From Sweltsa coloradensis (Eukaryota > Arthropoda > Insecta > Plecoptera > Chloroperlidae), in the NCBI GenBank assembly GCA_024449915.1, contig JAMZAV010001466.1:124001-188000 (forward strand): 64,000 nt of DNA, in the 5' to 3' direction. A program made the position numbers and the translations under genes. Of this stretch, positions 45,110 through 55,893 are shown one piece after another (the stretch's first letter is position 1; each line of letters starts with the position of its first letter). The notes under the pieces were generated by a model that saw nothing but the letters and a program-made list of their open reading frames with translations, searched no databases and was not told where the DNA came from.

Positions 45110-45740
45110 AGGCCGGTTTACGATTGACGGCAACGTGGGGAGACGTGAATGGAGACGTGAACGCGAAAGATAACACATGGCATTCACAGCTTAGCGTTTA
45201 TGATTGACGGGAAGTGAACGGGAATGGAGAACGGAGCAGCCAAAGTTCGTCAAGTCCCAACTTTCGCGGCTTGGTTGCCGCCCGTTGACGTGAAAAGGGC
45301 TACGCGCATGCGCAAATAAACGCATAGCTCGGCTGTCTGCAACTGTCATGAAAATATAACCAACAAAATGATGGACGACGCCAAGCTTATTGAGACCATC
45401 CATCGCTATCGCATTATTTATGCTAAGGGCCTGAATATATACAGGCGTACAGACTACAAAGAAAATGCGTGGAAATCAGTGGCAAAAGAAATGAATAATT
45501 TACGCCAAGCTAGGCCTAGCCTAGCCTAGGACCGTAGGCTAGCTAGGCAACTTGTAAACAACTCGTAGTGGCCGACACCCCGCCGTCTGGATATTTGTAC
45601 CTTTACATGCATCCAGACGGCGGTGGGCCGACAGTTGTTGTACCGATTCCCGTCAATCGTAAACGCCTCGCTTTCCGTTTCCACCACATTCGCGTTTCCA
45701 TTCACGTCTCCCCACGTTGACGTCAATCATAAACCAGCCT
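45110..45740 (+). mobile_element. PIF/Harbinger-type element with TTA duplication, 631 bp
   Basis: TTA flanks both ends (45107-45109 and 45741-45743). Termini AGGCCGGTTTACGATTGACG and the complement of AGGCTGGTTTATGATTGACG are inverted repeats that extend inward through caacgtggggagacgtgaat. A 3-bp TTA duplication is diagnostic of PIF/Harbinger. A second inverted pair (gcgtttatgattgacggg at 45194, cccgtcaatcgtaaacgc at 45649) lies inside the first. A third palindrome, cgccgtctggat and atccagacggcg, sits at 45581-45622. Confidence 0.85.
45368..45529 (+). CDS. MADF-domain protein, N-terminal fragment in Harbinger element
   Basis: ATG at 45368 opens 53 codons ending at a TAG at 45527-45529. The peptide begins MMDDAKLIETIHRYRIIYAK, then KENAWKSVAKEMNN: the spaced Leu-Ile, Tyr, Ala-Trp and hydrophobic residues of the MADF (Adf-1-like, Myb/SANT-related) DNA-binding domain, helices 1-2. 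PIF/Harbinger elements encode a Myb/MADF-type partner protein in addition to the DDE transposase, so this is the likely remnant of that second ORF in an internally deleted element. The third helix is lost; sequence after RQA is TAGGCCTA-type repeat. Function as a protein is improbable. Confidence 0.65.
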   Translation: MMDDAKLIETIHRYRIIYAKGLNIYRRTDYKENAWKSVAKEMNNLRQARPSLA

Positions 45741-45743
45741 TTA

Positions 45744-46959
45744 GGCTTATTATTACATAAGCATTGTCAGAACCCACCCATAAATAGGATGGGCCCTAGG
45801 CCGAGCTAGCCCTAGAAGTAAACGAAGCCCTTAATTCATCTACATCAACATGATTGAAAGATTACTACGAAATTTGCGTTCTAATGCGAGGTCAACCATA
45901 GTAAATAAATCCCTGGGGCTAGGCCTAGCCAAAGCCCTTCATGTGGCAAGGTCATGCCCTTCATGAACAGAGGTCATGCATGCCTTGCCCTCTGTGTAGG
46001 GCATGGGCGTGAGAGGTTGCAGGCTCCAGGAAAGGCGGAAAATTAACAACATAATTATTACAATAAGTTACACAAATGGTTTACTCTCTAACCGTACTGG
46101 AATGAATTGAATATTGAAGCATTAGCAGTGATAGGAACACAAAGGGCTAAGTAGAGGTTAAGTGGCCACGAGGTGTCTCGAAACCAACTTTTATTTGTAC
46201 AATAATTATAAAATCTCTTAACTAATTTGAATTCACATTTGAAATAAGTAAAAACAATTGGGGAAATGCTAGGGCTTGAAGTAAAAACAATGAACAAGGG
46301 CTAGATAAAGCTTACCTTGACGGCAACACATGTGGTCTCGGCGAAGTCTGGCGGAAAATTGAACGAGGCAAGGGAAGGGGCGTTTCTCGCCACGTCATTC
46401 AGCGATAGTGGCGCACCCTTGCGCGAGGCTAGAGATAATGCAGGCGGGGAATATGATTGTGGAACTTTCAGAAATTACGAGAGCGCTGACAAGGTGGTAC
46501 TATGGCACGTGGCCTACTCCCAGTCCTAGAGTAATACCTGCACCCTTGGAGGGAACCGGGAACTATAAAGACATAATATGTCTCCTATGACATATATGTC
46601 ATATTATGGCCTGCCCCCCCCCCCCCCCCCATAGATACTATACTGACAGTGCCCAAACAAGAATTTGTCTCAAAAGTCTTCCATCAATATCTTGACCATA
46701 TCTAGCAAATTTCATACTATCAGGCACACAATTATCCCAGCATTGGAGGAAAACCTTTAATCAATCATGATGGTGTCTGGTATTGAACCAGTGACCACCA
46801 GGGTTATAGTCTCGCACGTAGCTCGTGGGCTACCTCTATCGGTGGTTGATGGTTAAATAAATCAAGTTTACGATAGGTTGATCCGACATCATAGACAGAG
46901 CCATAAGTGAATTTCATTTATGCGGGAGCTGTTGTATATTTTATACAGTCAGCCGTTAG
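45744..46959. other. Unassigned; tRNA-like remnant and weak exon candidate
   Basis: At 46770-46850 the minus strand has a B-box-like ctggttcaatacc preceded by gaggtagcccacgagc, a degraded SINE head. At 46316-46480 (minus) an approximately 50-codon open frame ending FPPDFAETTCVAVK stops at a consensus donor, tcaag|gtaagc; I do not recognise it. A palindromic acatatatgt region and an approximately 20-base C run lie at 46567-46631. Confidence 0.3.
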
Positions 46960-46964
46960 GTCAT

Positions 46965-47722
46965 AATTGGATGAGCGAAGCGAAGACTTCAATTTCACTG
47001 ACCCCCCAAAAATTTAGCTCGGTTGTTTTTTTGTGTTTTTTTTTTGTCTGTTTGTTCGCACGATTCCGGGCAAACGGCATATGCGATCTTGATGAAAATT
47101 GAAGGGGACCTTTGAAATCTCTGAACTTAGACGTGCCACGTTTTTGGGTACAATCGAAGAAATATTTCTCATGAATATCGCACTTTTACGATTTTTTTCA
47201 ATTTTTAGTGCGATATTTTCGTGACATTTGGGCCAATTCTGACCAAACGGGTGGGGCTACAACGTTCATATTTCACATGGACATTAAGGTTATGGTGATG
47301 TAGTACCTTGTGAAAAAAAAAATTGAAAAAATTAACCAGAACCCATAAAATAAACGTACTTTTACGATTTTTTTCGATGATTTTAGTGCGATATTTTCGT
47401 GACATTTGGGGCGATTCTAACCAAACGGGTGGGGCTACAACGTTCATATTTCACATGGACATTAAGGTTATGGTGATGTAGTACCTTTTGAAAGAAAAAG
47501 TTGAAAAAGTTAGCCAGAATCCATAGAATAAAGGTTTTGATATGAGTTTTTTTTAGGTTTATAATAACAATTAACAAGTAACACTGGAAACTCGACAACA
47601 ATCACCTACAATGCATTCACAAAGCACTTGCAAAGGAAAAGTGGTTCCACGCAAACTAAAAACTTACAAAAACGCTCATCCATCAACGCGGCGGGACTTT
47701 AGCGTTTTCCTAGTAAATACAT
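46965..47722 (-). mobile_element. Repeat R, copy 2, with internal duplication
   Basis: Minus-strand copy whose terminus ctaggaaaacgctaaagtcc lies at 47703-47722 and whose other end has ttcgcttcgctcatcc at about 46970. The block cgtgacatttggg through cattaaggttatggtgatgt occurs twice (47219 and 47398), so one segment is duplicated. Two minus-strand ORFs sharing HHNLNVHVKYERCSPTRLVR reflect this duplication, not genes. Confidence 0.65.
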
Positions 47723-47729
47723 ATGCCTC

Positions 47730-47990
47730 TCTACCTAAGAGAATGTGGGAGGACAGACCCGTGCTAGACAAATCCAGCCACAAGCAAGGGGAGAAAGGGG
47801 GAGGGGGGTTCTCTCTCAAGTCGTGGTTGTCATTGTCGGTGTCGAGGCAAAGGGCGAGTCCCCCCCGACAATGCCGGCCAGAGCTCACCCCTAGTTTCAG
47901 GCAGTAAAATTGTTTGCAAGGTGGACTTTGTCTCTTTTCTCACCTTGTATGATGGGCAGAGGAATACCCCGGGCCCAGGGGTCATACAAC
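47730..47990 (+). repeat. Diverged relative of the 503-bp duplicated unit
   Basis: gggttctctctcaagtcgtgg, ccagagctcacccctag, gcaaggtggactttgtctc and ggcccaggggtc follow the order seen at 13680-13940. Confidence 0.6.
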
Positions 47991-48115
47991 TCCATGAATT
48001 ATTTTTTTATTTTTCTGTCAAGTAAGCTAACACAGAAATAACAATATAACATAATAAAGGCAGTCGCTCGGAATTATAATAGTAAAGTGATGCCCTGACC
48101 ATGTACGATGGAAAT

Positions 48116-49699
48116 TAGGGTTGCCAACCGGCTGGTTGCCGGTCAGACCCTTCGACCGGCAAAGGTGTTGCCGGTTTTTACGTAAATTAGCCATATTACT
48201 AAATTTGTTACAAATATACACTAACAAATAACAAAAACGAATATTAAAAACCAACCTACTCATTGCTTCGTTTCCAAGTCTTAACTAATGAGTAAACATT
48301 GCTCTTCTCCACATCCCCATGACCTGACCGCCCCCCCCCCCCCCCCCTCTAGTCTCTCTACCTAGCCGAGCTTGACACGACAGCAATCGAGCGGAGCAAG
48401 GCCGAAGAGTGCCACCGGTCAGCCGTCAATGCAGACACTCACAGTCGCTCTTACGTGAACCCACTTCTTTTTGGTGGTTTTCCAGTTTTGACTGTACCAA
48501 AACTAGATTGATTTGGTATTGCATTCAGCCCATTACTTTATTCTTAAATGCACCAAACGCACTCTAAAAAGCTGAATTTCAAATAGGGAATATTCCACTT
48601 CCGCCAAATACTGTACGAATAGATTTTTAGAAGAAGTATTTCGTCCCGATTACAAATATGTACTTTGTTTTTCCGTGAAATAATAATCCAGTGATTTATA
48701 GCCGTTTTAAAAGCAGCACTTTTTTAAAGCGGCAAAAACGACTGTGACGTCAGAACTGTGTTGATCCAACGCCGTCTGGATAAACATACATCCAGACCAA
48801 AGATGTTGGAATAGTATTATAGTAGGATCGAGATACATCAAGACGGCGGTGTTTTAAACAAAGCAGCGCCTAGCGTAGCCTACAGTAATGTAAACAGATG
48901 GCGGACATTTTACATTTAACGCCTAGCCAGAAAACGAGAAAAGTTGACATTGCAATCAAAAAACAAAACTGAAACAGTCCTAGGTCTAGGCCTAGACGTA
49001 GAAAATTATTTATAATACAACAGTCTAGGCCAATCGTTCCTGTAGGATATAGGCATTGGTATGTGAATACTAAAATTACTCACTTGACAAGCCCTAGGCT
49101 TAACTTGCCAACCCTAGGCCTGCACGTTCATGTTCTGACACACATTCCGCACAAAAACCTTACTTTGATGACTAATTAAAGCCTATTGTAGATAAAGAAT
49201 ACCATGATAGTCCTAGGCTATGCAAAAACTCAAGACAAAATGCTCGTAATTCTTCATCACAATGATCTCGCGAAATCTCCTGTCACATACGAAAAAAGAA
49301 AAACAAAAGACGGTGAAAATGTACATCCCTGTGGAGTTGTTTGTGTTGAGCGGATGGGCGAGCACCGCCGTCTGTATGTAAATATGTACAAATATACGTA
49401 CATTTAGTTTCCAATTGGCCTTGACTCAGCACAGTTATGACGTAGTACCGTCCAAAGATGGCGCACGCTCGTTTTTGGCGCGCAAACTGGGGGACCCATT
49501 TAATTCTTGTTTAAATTACACAAAAAACATTTTTTTAAGTAAAAAAAAGTGCAGTGACTATTAAGACATGAATAAGAATTAAAATAAAATATAAAATACT
49601 AAGTGGAATATTCCCTATTTTCGTCTGCGGCGCTATAGTTGGGGGGCTCTGCACCCTAAATTGCCATGCTTGGTCCCTTTTCCACAAATGGCAACCCTA
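48116..49699. mobile_element. hAT element, copy 2, hosting a nested element
   Basis: Starts tagggttgccaaccggc and ends ggcaaccctagtc-like, with the ttgccggt motifs and the tagttggggggc block of the 19581 element. Own sequence totals about 550 bp; 48586-49615 is an insertion. Flanks do not show a clear 8-bp duplication any more. Confidence 0.75.
48586..49615. mobile_element. TA-flanked element nested in hAT (1030 bp)
   Basis: Termini GGGAATATTCCACTT and AAGTGGAATATTCCC are perfect inverted repeats flanked by TA (48584-48585, 49616-49617). The uninterrupted hAT copy at 20396 shows the empty site. Termini match 1851-2608. No transposase ORF. The region also has cgccgtctggat at 48771 and tcaagacggcgg at 48841, the palindrome seen in the Harbinger element. 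Confidence 0.85.
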
Positions 49700-52350
49700 G
49701 TCAGAATTACAAAATAAAAATAAAATCAAACAACGTATTCTAACCGCTTGTTTCTATTCTATTAGCCAAGAACCGCATGTCAATCTGTAACTGAGTTCTG
49801 CCACCTACAAGGGGGGGGGGGGGAAGAAGGGGCACTCCCATCCTTACGGTGACGTAAGCAAATAATGATTGTTCAACAAGACGACGATTAGAGACATGAC
49901 TTTCATGAAATTGCATATTTTATGTATGGAATGCGAATGTTCTCCAAGCTGTTGTAATGACGTTGATTTCAACATGAACGCTAAAATTACAATTACAATA
50001 ATTACCCGTCTTTTTAAATTTTTCTGCCTGGATGAAACAAACTAGTATAACGGCTTCCGAGATGGATGCCCATTTTCAGCCACTCTTAACAACCCATTTA
50101 ACATAGTAAATTTAGAGTGTATTAATTATTAATTAAGCAGGGTTGGCAGGTATTATTCTGGGGCGGAGGCATGAAGGTTCTTCTTTATTAACGTGGCGGG
50201 AAGGTAGAAGGAGCGAAGTACTTGCGTGGGGAAGGGACTAGGCATCGCTGGTTTGTGGGGCAAAGCTCTCCAACAATAGCGCCGCAGGGCAAACACTTGC
50301 AAATCAGGTTTCTAGATTGCATTTGGTATGTTTAAAAAATTAGCATTTGCTGAATGGAAATTGCAATTCTGAAATAATGTAGTTTTTGTATAATAGAAAC
50401 CAGGAAACCAAACAAAAATTCAAACACAGACTTTGCAGAGGCCTACTGAAAATCGCGGAAGGGGGGAGAAATGCCGCCCCTTACCCCCATGTAGCGACAA
50501 TTTTACAAAACTAAATGAAATTTAAAATTATTATTTTTCAATCCAGTCTCAAAGCAATCATCTTATTCTATAGTATGGGATTTCATGATGTTGATTAAAA
50601 TGTATACTTGTCACAATCGATTACGACCTTCTTGATTGTAGAAATATTTCATGATAAACAATTCCATTAAATTTTTAAACACTACATACCTCTAATGACG
50701 AGCCACAATTGTTGATGTTGATACTTGCCGGCCCTCTGGCATTTCTTCAATCACTTCCTTTAATCCAGCACATAGAAGCAGATGCTGTCTGTCCTGTACT
50801 CCGTCAATACAAAACATGGCATGGACAGCAACGAAAGAGAGGCATGTCTACTGGGCGGCTAGACGCATGATGACATAATAATGTAAATGCGGGCACAGGA
50901 CAACATACTCGCCGACAAACTAGACTTTGATAACCGACACTTACCTCCGTGCTCTAGACAGCTGTTGAAGATGGGTTGTGACAAGCGTGCACTTTCTGTA
51001 CACAGTAGGAATGTCCGAACGTTCAAAATTCAAACTCGACCGTAAAAAAAGTTCAAAGTTTGGAAAAAGTTTTTTTTTTTTTTTTACTAATTTGAAGTGG
51101 TGTGCGGGCATCTATTATTTGACGTGTCATTCGTAACCCCTAGTTTACTTTTTATTATTAAAAAACAAGGTTTGTATTAGGGATGACATCAATTCCAAAA
51201 TTTGGATTGAAATTGAATTGAATCGATCATTTTATGACCTAAGAATCGATTCCCAAGATATATATATATTTTTAAATTGTATGCCAGAAAAAAAGTCTTA
51301 TCATCCACCATTTTTACTAATCAAACATAAACAAATTTTGGGTAACAAAAAAATCGCAATCCTTTCGACCTCGACCAACAACAACCGGAACAATTACCGT
51401 TGAAAACGTACGGATCCAACTCGGTCGGAGTTATAGAATCGGGGTCCAGAGAATATTCTCGACTCACATCTCTAGCCACATCATCACTAGTCTGAATATA
51501 ATAATCATCATAACTCAGTTCCAACTATGTCGGGTTGAGTGGTGGTTTTCCACCATTATCAAGGGCATTAAACTGTAGATACTAAGCTTGCCAGAACTCA
51601 GGTTTCTTCCACATCATCTAACTCCTTCCTCTCCACAATTTACTCACTCTCTTCTGTCCTCCCACAGCTTACTCTTGCCACATGCTCCCACACTTCATTC
51701 CGTTTTCCAACGTCTTCTGAATTAATCTTTCCCATTTTCTATTTACTTATATATATTAAATATTAATGGATTCACCAAACACTGCATAACCTTAGCGCAG
51801 GCTTATTTCTGGTGTAGAAATCAATTAGTAGGGCCCGTTTTTCTAGTGACATAAATAAACCAAGCCGTCCACACCTTGCCCATTCGCTGGGGCTAGCTTT
51901 GTGTGTTTAGTGCTAGCTCGGTGTGACATTTAAAGGTGCCTTATCTGAGATTTGGCGAGCGAGTGTCGGTAAAAGATTACCCTTGATTTACTTCTGACGC
52001 CGATCGCACACATTTAACCGGGTGAAGTAGACATTTCGTTTAGCACGGTATTCCAATGTTGGGGAGTAAGTCACATTCATCCGGTTAATACCTTGGATGC
52101 ACAGCTTTAGCTGGCGAGCAGGAGGCCTGGGGACTTGTTAGTTAGTTATTACTCATAGAGATGGATCATGGTTACAATATTGTAGTCATCACATATATTT
52201 AAGGTTTAGTTCTCCGTCAGTTAAAATAAAAGATAATATAACACAGAGTTGAACGTAATGCACTAAAAGACAATAACTAAAACGAAACGGGTGTAAATGG
52301 TCCAATCAGTACGAGTAACAATCTCGTTATTTGAATTGAAAAGGCGACGT
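49700..52350. other. No recognisable gene; 3' flank of ACTL6
   Basis: G run at 49811-49823 and a gene-poor AT-rich stretch. At 51004-51075 phased gttcaaa-type repeats resemble those at 53140-53215. The portion just left of 52354 should include the ACTL6 3' UTR, but I could not place its polyadenylation site. Confidence 0.4.
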
Positions 52351-52353
52351 TTG

Positions 52354-52569
52354 TTAAGGACACTTGCGCTCGACCTGTTGCTTCCCTGCCTCTTCGTACT
52401 CCTGACTCGAGATCCACATCTGCTGGAAGGTGCCTATCGAGCCGAGGATGGAGCCGCCGATCCACGCACCGAAACGACGCTCCGCACACCCGTTTGCGCT
52501 GATCAGCTTCAGTCGCATCGACGCCGGAATCCGCACGCTCAGGTCTCGGTTCAAACGCTCCGGGAAGCC
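52354..52569 (-). CDS. ACTL6: ACTL6/BAF53 actin-related protein, last coding exon
   Basis: Minus-strand exon of exactly 216 nt: 71 codons plus TAA. It is preceded by a strong acceptor (ggtttctttccag at 52570-52582) and starts in phase 0 with [10 protein letters not shown]. The translation continues [33 protein letters not shown] and [25 protein letters not shown] ending, matching the C-terminus of BAF53/Arp4 proteins; [17 protein letters not shown] is the actin-fold signature and the KCP terminus is typical of ACTL6. The protein is a nuclear actin-like subunit of SWI/SNF (BAF), INO80 and TIP60-type complexes. No preceding exon is visible to the right in this window, so the last intron would have to be at least 11 kb and contain the Gypsy nest, unless this exon is detached. 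Confidence 0.9.
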   Translation of the reverse strand, partial: GFPERLNRDLSVRIPASMRLKLISANGCAERRFGAWIGGSILGSIGTFQQMWISSQEYEEAGKQQVERKCP

Positions 52570-52582
52570 CTGGAAAGAAACC

Positions 52583-53249
52583 AAGTACAACATGTACTCT
52601 ACTCACACACGTCTTCAAGTCCTCTAAGATGTTCATAATTCACAACACTCTAATTTCTGTAAGTTGATCCTGCGTTCCATACTTCCTTTAAAATAAAAAA
52701 TCTTGTTGAGTGAAATGGATGGTTGTAGTAAAAAAATTTGGTATACTCTCCCCCCCCCCCCCCCCAACATTACGAGTTTTTGTTTGGAATTCCATTCCTG
52801 TTTAGTTGGTAACACAACACTAGTACGGTATAGGTGGAACCAGTTAAGGTGGCAGTCGCCGAGGGATCACAGCACTGTCGCCCACGCACTATGGCTACAG
52901 GATCGGCAAAAAGTAAATAAAATAACGGTCTCTAAAACTGCTTTCGAAGAAAAACAAGACTATTTTAAAGCCAAGCCTTGACCAATAAATCCTAAAAATA
53001 AAGTATTTATGAAGTGTACAAATAAAATCATGACATTTTGATGCTCCTAAACATTGACATCACATCTGGCGAGGTTGGCATTATAAACAGCTGGAACTTT
53101 GAATGCACCATTACTAGGGGTGGGCGAACCTAAATTTTTGACTTTCAAGCCGAACTCGAACTTTTGAACCAAAATTTTTCAAACCTCGAACTCGAGCCGA
53201 ACTTTTGAAAATCCATTATTATTCAGTAACGAAAGAAAAAAAAAAAAAA
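52583..53249. other. Intronic/intergenic DNA; C run and hAT-like debris
   Basis: A C run of about 18 at 52750. ctaggggtgggcgaac at 53115 resembles a hAT terminus, followed by cgaactcgaacttttgaacc-type phased repeats. An A run of about 24 at 53235 directly precedes the Gypsy fragment. Confidence 0.45.
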
Positions 53250-53254
53250 AAAAA

Positions 53255-54792
53255 AAAAGAATTGCTTGGAATTGTCCACTGTTTGACGAAGTTCCGCATC
53301 TTTATATACGGGTCAAAGGACTTAACGGTCATCACGGACCATAAGGCGCTGACCTTCATGATGCAGTGTAGGCTTCTGTCGAACCGCCTGGCACGTTGGA
53401 TCTTAGCCATACAGGAGCATGGGCTTAAGATAATGCATTGTGCAGGGAACGAACAATGTAGTCCCCGATGTCCTCAGCCGGTATCCACGTAATGACCAGG
53501 GTGAAGTGATAGAATCAGTAAGCCGTGAACGGGAAATAGTACTAGCTAAGATCGATCTAACTGTCGAGCCAACACTCCGGGCGAAGTGTAAGAAAATAAC
53601 TACGTACCAGCTGGAGGACGAGTTATGCGGCAGGATCATCGCAGAGCTAGATACGGGCGAAAACGCGAAGTTGAGTGAGAGCTACAGGGTGTGTAATAAG
53701 GTTCTATACCACAGACCGCAAAACCACGACCGCGAACATACCTGGAAGGTATGCGTACCGGCGGTCCTAGTTGAAGAGATTGTGTGGGCGTACCACCATG
53801 AACTAGGCCACTTCGGGGCGTCAAAGTGTCTAGCGGCTATCCAGGAGGGGTTCTACTGGAAAGATATGTCGCGCTCTGTGCGTAAGCTCTTAGCGACGTG
53901 TGACTTATGCCAAAAGAGTAAGCATACCAACTGCGCCCTACACGGGACGTACCGAGCTATAATCCCACAGAAGAGTGCTGTGATGTCGGCCACAGACTTG
54001 TTTGGACACTACCGAAAGGGCAAGGTGCGGCTAGGTACATACTAGTGTTCGTGGACGTGTTTTCCATGTATGTCTCGCTCTATGTATTGCGTACCGCGAC
54101 GGCGAAGGCATGTGTAAAGAAGCTGGAGCACTATGTGCAGCACGTGTCTCGACCGAAGCTATGCTGAGCGATCACGGGACCCAGTATACGTCGCGTACCT
54201 GGTACGAGACACTTGAGGAAAATGGCGTACGAGCGTACCACTCATCGATCCGCCACCCGCAATCGAACCCGAGCGAACGCATCATGAGAGAGATAGGAAG
54301 GTTCCTACGCGCGTACTGCAACGAGAATCACGCCGGTTGGGTGAAACTGGTACCCCGAATAGAGCTGTGGCTAAATAGCACCGTACATGAAAGTACTGGG
54401 TATACCACCAGAAGTTGCCTGAACGAGGAGTGGCACGGTTGTTCCGATATCCGGAGGCGGAGCCTAGCGAGATCACGGGCGAGATGCGCGAGTTGATGGC
54501 TAAGGCACGTCTAGATAAGCAAGGAGAAAAACGTAGGAAACTCCATGCACAAAGACACCCTATAAGTACCACCTTCGAAGTAGGCGACCTAGTGCTCTTG
54601 AAAAACTTGAATGTGTCAAACCTTGCTAACAAGGAGACTAGGAATATGTTTCTATTGTACGGCGGCCCATTCATTGTGAGTGCTGTCGCAGGCACTAACG
54701 CCTACGAGCTGACCGACGAGCAGGACACAGTGAAGGGCGTCTACAACGTAGTTAATCTTAGGAAGTATCAACGCCAAGCCGTTGCACTATAA
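53255..54792 (+). pseudogene. Gypsy-1 pol: RNase H and integrase, frame-broken
   Basis: RNase H: ELLGIVHCLTKFRIFIYG, then LTVITDHKALTFMM with the catalytic TDHKAL. A frameshift near 53450 leads to VVPDVLSRYPRNDQGE (linker). The integrase zinc-binding HHCC follows: HHELGHFGASKC, then CDLCQKSKH. The DDE core has ATDLFGHY (first Asp), a frameshift near 54035, then LSDHGTQYTSRTW (second Asp) and SNPSERIMREIGRFL (Glu). A further break near 54415 joins FEVGDLVLLKNLNVSN, the GPY/F-type C-terminal region (GGPFIVSAV). No chromodomain seen. Protease and RT are missing on the left. Closest relative in the window is Gypsy-2. Confidence 0.85.
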
Positions 54793-55893
54793 GTAAACAA
54801 GTGTGTATAGCTACAGTAAGTGCGATGTGGATAGAGCGCGCGAGTGTTACTGGGGTCGAATCCCGGACCGCGACGCACGAGCCAGGCATGAGATGTTCGC
54901 TAGAGAGAAGCTAGGCGGGCCCCGAGCCAGGGCCACGCCGACCGGGTGTGAACTAGAAAATGCCTCGGGCGAATCACACACGCACAGCTACTGTCGACTG
55001 CAAGGAGCAGGCTGACGATCGAGGGAACAGAACGACCAAGCGCAGGTCAGTGACCGGAGTGTCACTTGGCAACACAGCACACCCCTAGGAGCAACAGCGG
55101 TTGCCGGATGAAGCAACTCACCCTAAAATTCGCGGAACTAGACTTGGGACTCGGCCCTGCCAGGCTGTTTGAGTGCGGTCACCGGTCGGAAGGACGGGAC
55201 TGGACGAGGGTATCTGCGGTACATTGAACATGAGCCAGAACCACGTGAGTTTTCTGAGATCTCGTGTGATTTATAGTGCTGTGCATTACTCCGCGGTAAG
55301 ACGTAGATACGCAGGGAGATTGTACCTAAGACACTGATCTTCGTGGGTTTTTGGTTACGCGATAGCATCTAGAACCACCTCTGAGTTGCTGAGCCATGTG
55401 TTGATGTTTTTGTGTCGGTGTAGACCGATCACGTACGTAGAGTTTGAGGGACTTACCCCCCCCACCGGAATACTGGTTGCCAGTCCTCAAGTAAAGAAGT
55501 AGAAAGTTGCCGTGCGAATAAAATAGGGAAGTAGGGAGTTGAAGTGAGTGTACCGAGTCTGAGAACTCCTTTTGTGTGCTGTATGTTGCTGGTGAAGTAT
55601 GCGTTGGCGTTTTGTTAACAAGTTTGGTCAACCGTCGAGTTGAGGTAGGTCGTAGCTGGACTTGTGGTTTGGCCTGAAGGCCTTTTTGAGTGAACCGTGT
55701 CACTAATCTTGGAGTGTATTTTTGTGGTTGTTTTTGCGTCGTGTACTTAGTGTAGGTACCGTTGTATTTCTTTCTGTGTGCCATTTTAGTTTTGTGTACT
55801 TCGTGTACCGTCCCATATGCCATGATAATTTTGTACTTCGTGTACTATCGTATATGTCATTTTAATTTTGTACTTCGTGTACTATAGTATATG
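54793..55893 (+). other. Gypsy-1 post-integrase region, left part
   Basis: Non-coding and GC-richer than the surroundings. It contains gactggggtc-like and gaatcccgg motifs but no cloverleaf. The 165-codon minus ORF at 55326-55823 has no known domain. It ends in the minisatellite into which Gypsy-2 inserted. Confidence 0.5.
55780..55893 (+). repeat. Minisatellite, about 36-bp unit, left part
   Basis: Units read ttttgtacttcgtgtact followed by atcgtatatgtcat, with variants. The array is interrupted by Gypsy-2 and continues at 62240. Confidence 0.85.

Noticed and set aside
53205..53255. Poly-Lys N-terminus ahead of the RNase H fragment
   Set aside because: It is the translation of an A run at the element junction, not part of the protein.
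54820..54890. tRNA-like sequence gggtcgaatcccgg in Gypsy-1 3' region
   Set aside because: It has a B-box pattern, but no acceptor or D-arm pairing could be drawn.
55326..55823. 165-codon minus ORF
   Set aside because: It runs antisense through the Gypsy-1 non-coding region and minisatellite, is Thr/Gln/Lys rich, and has no domain.
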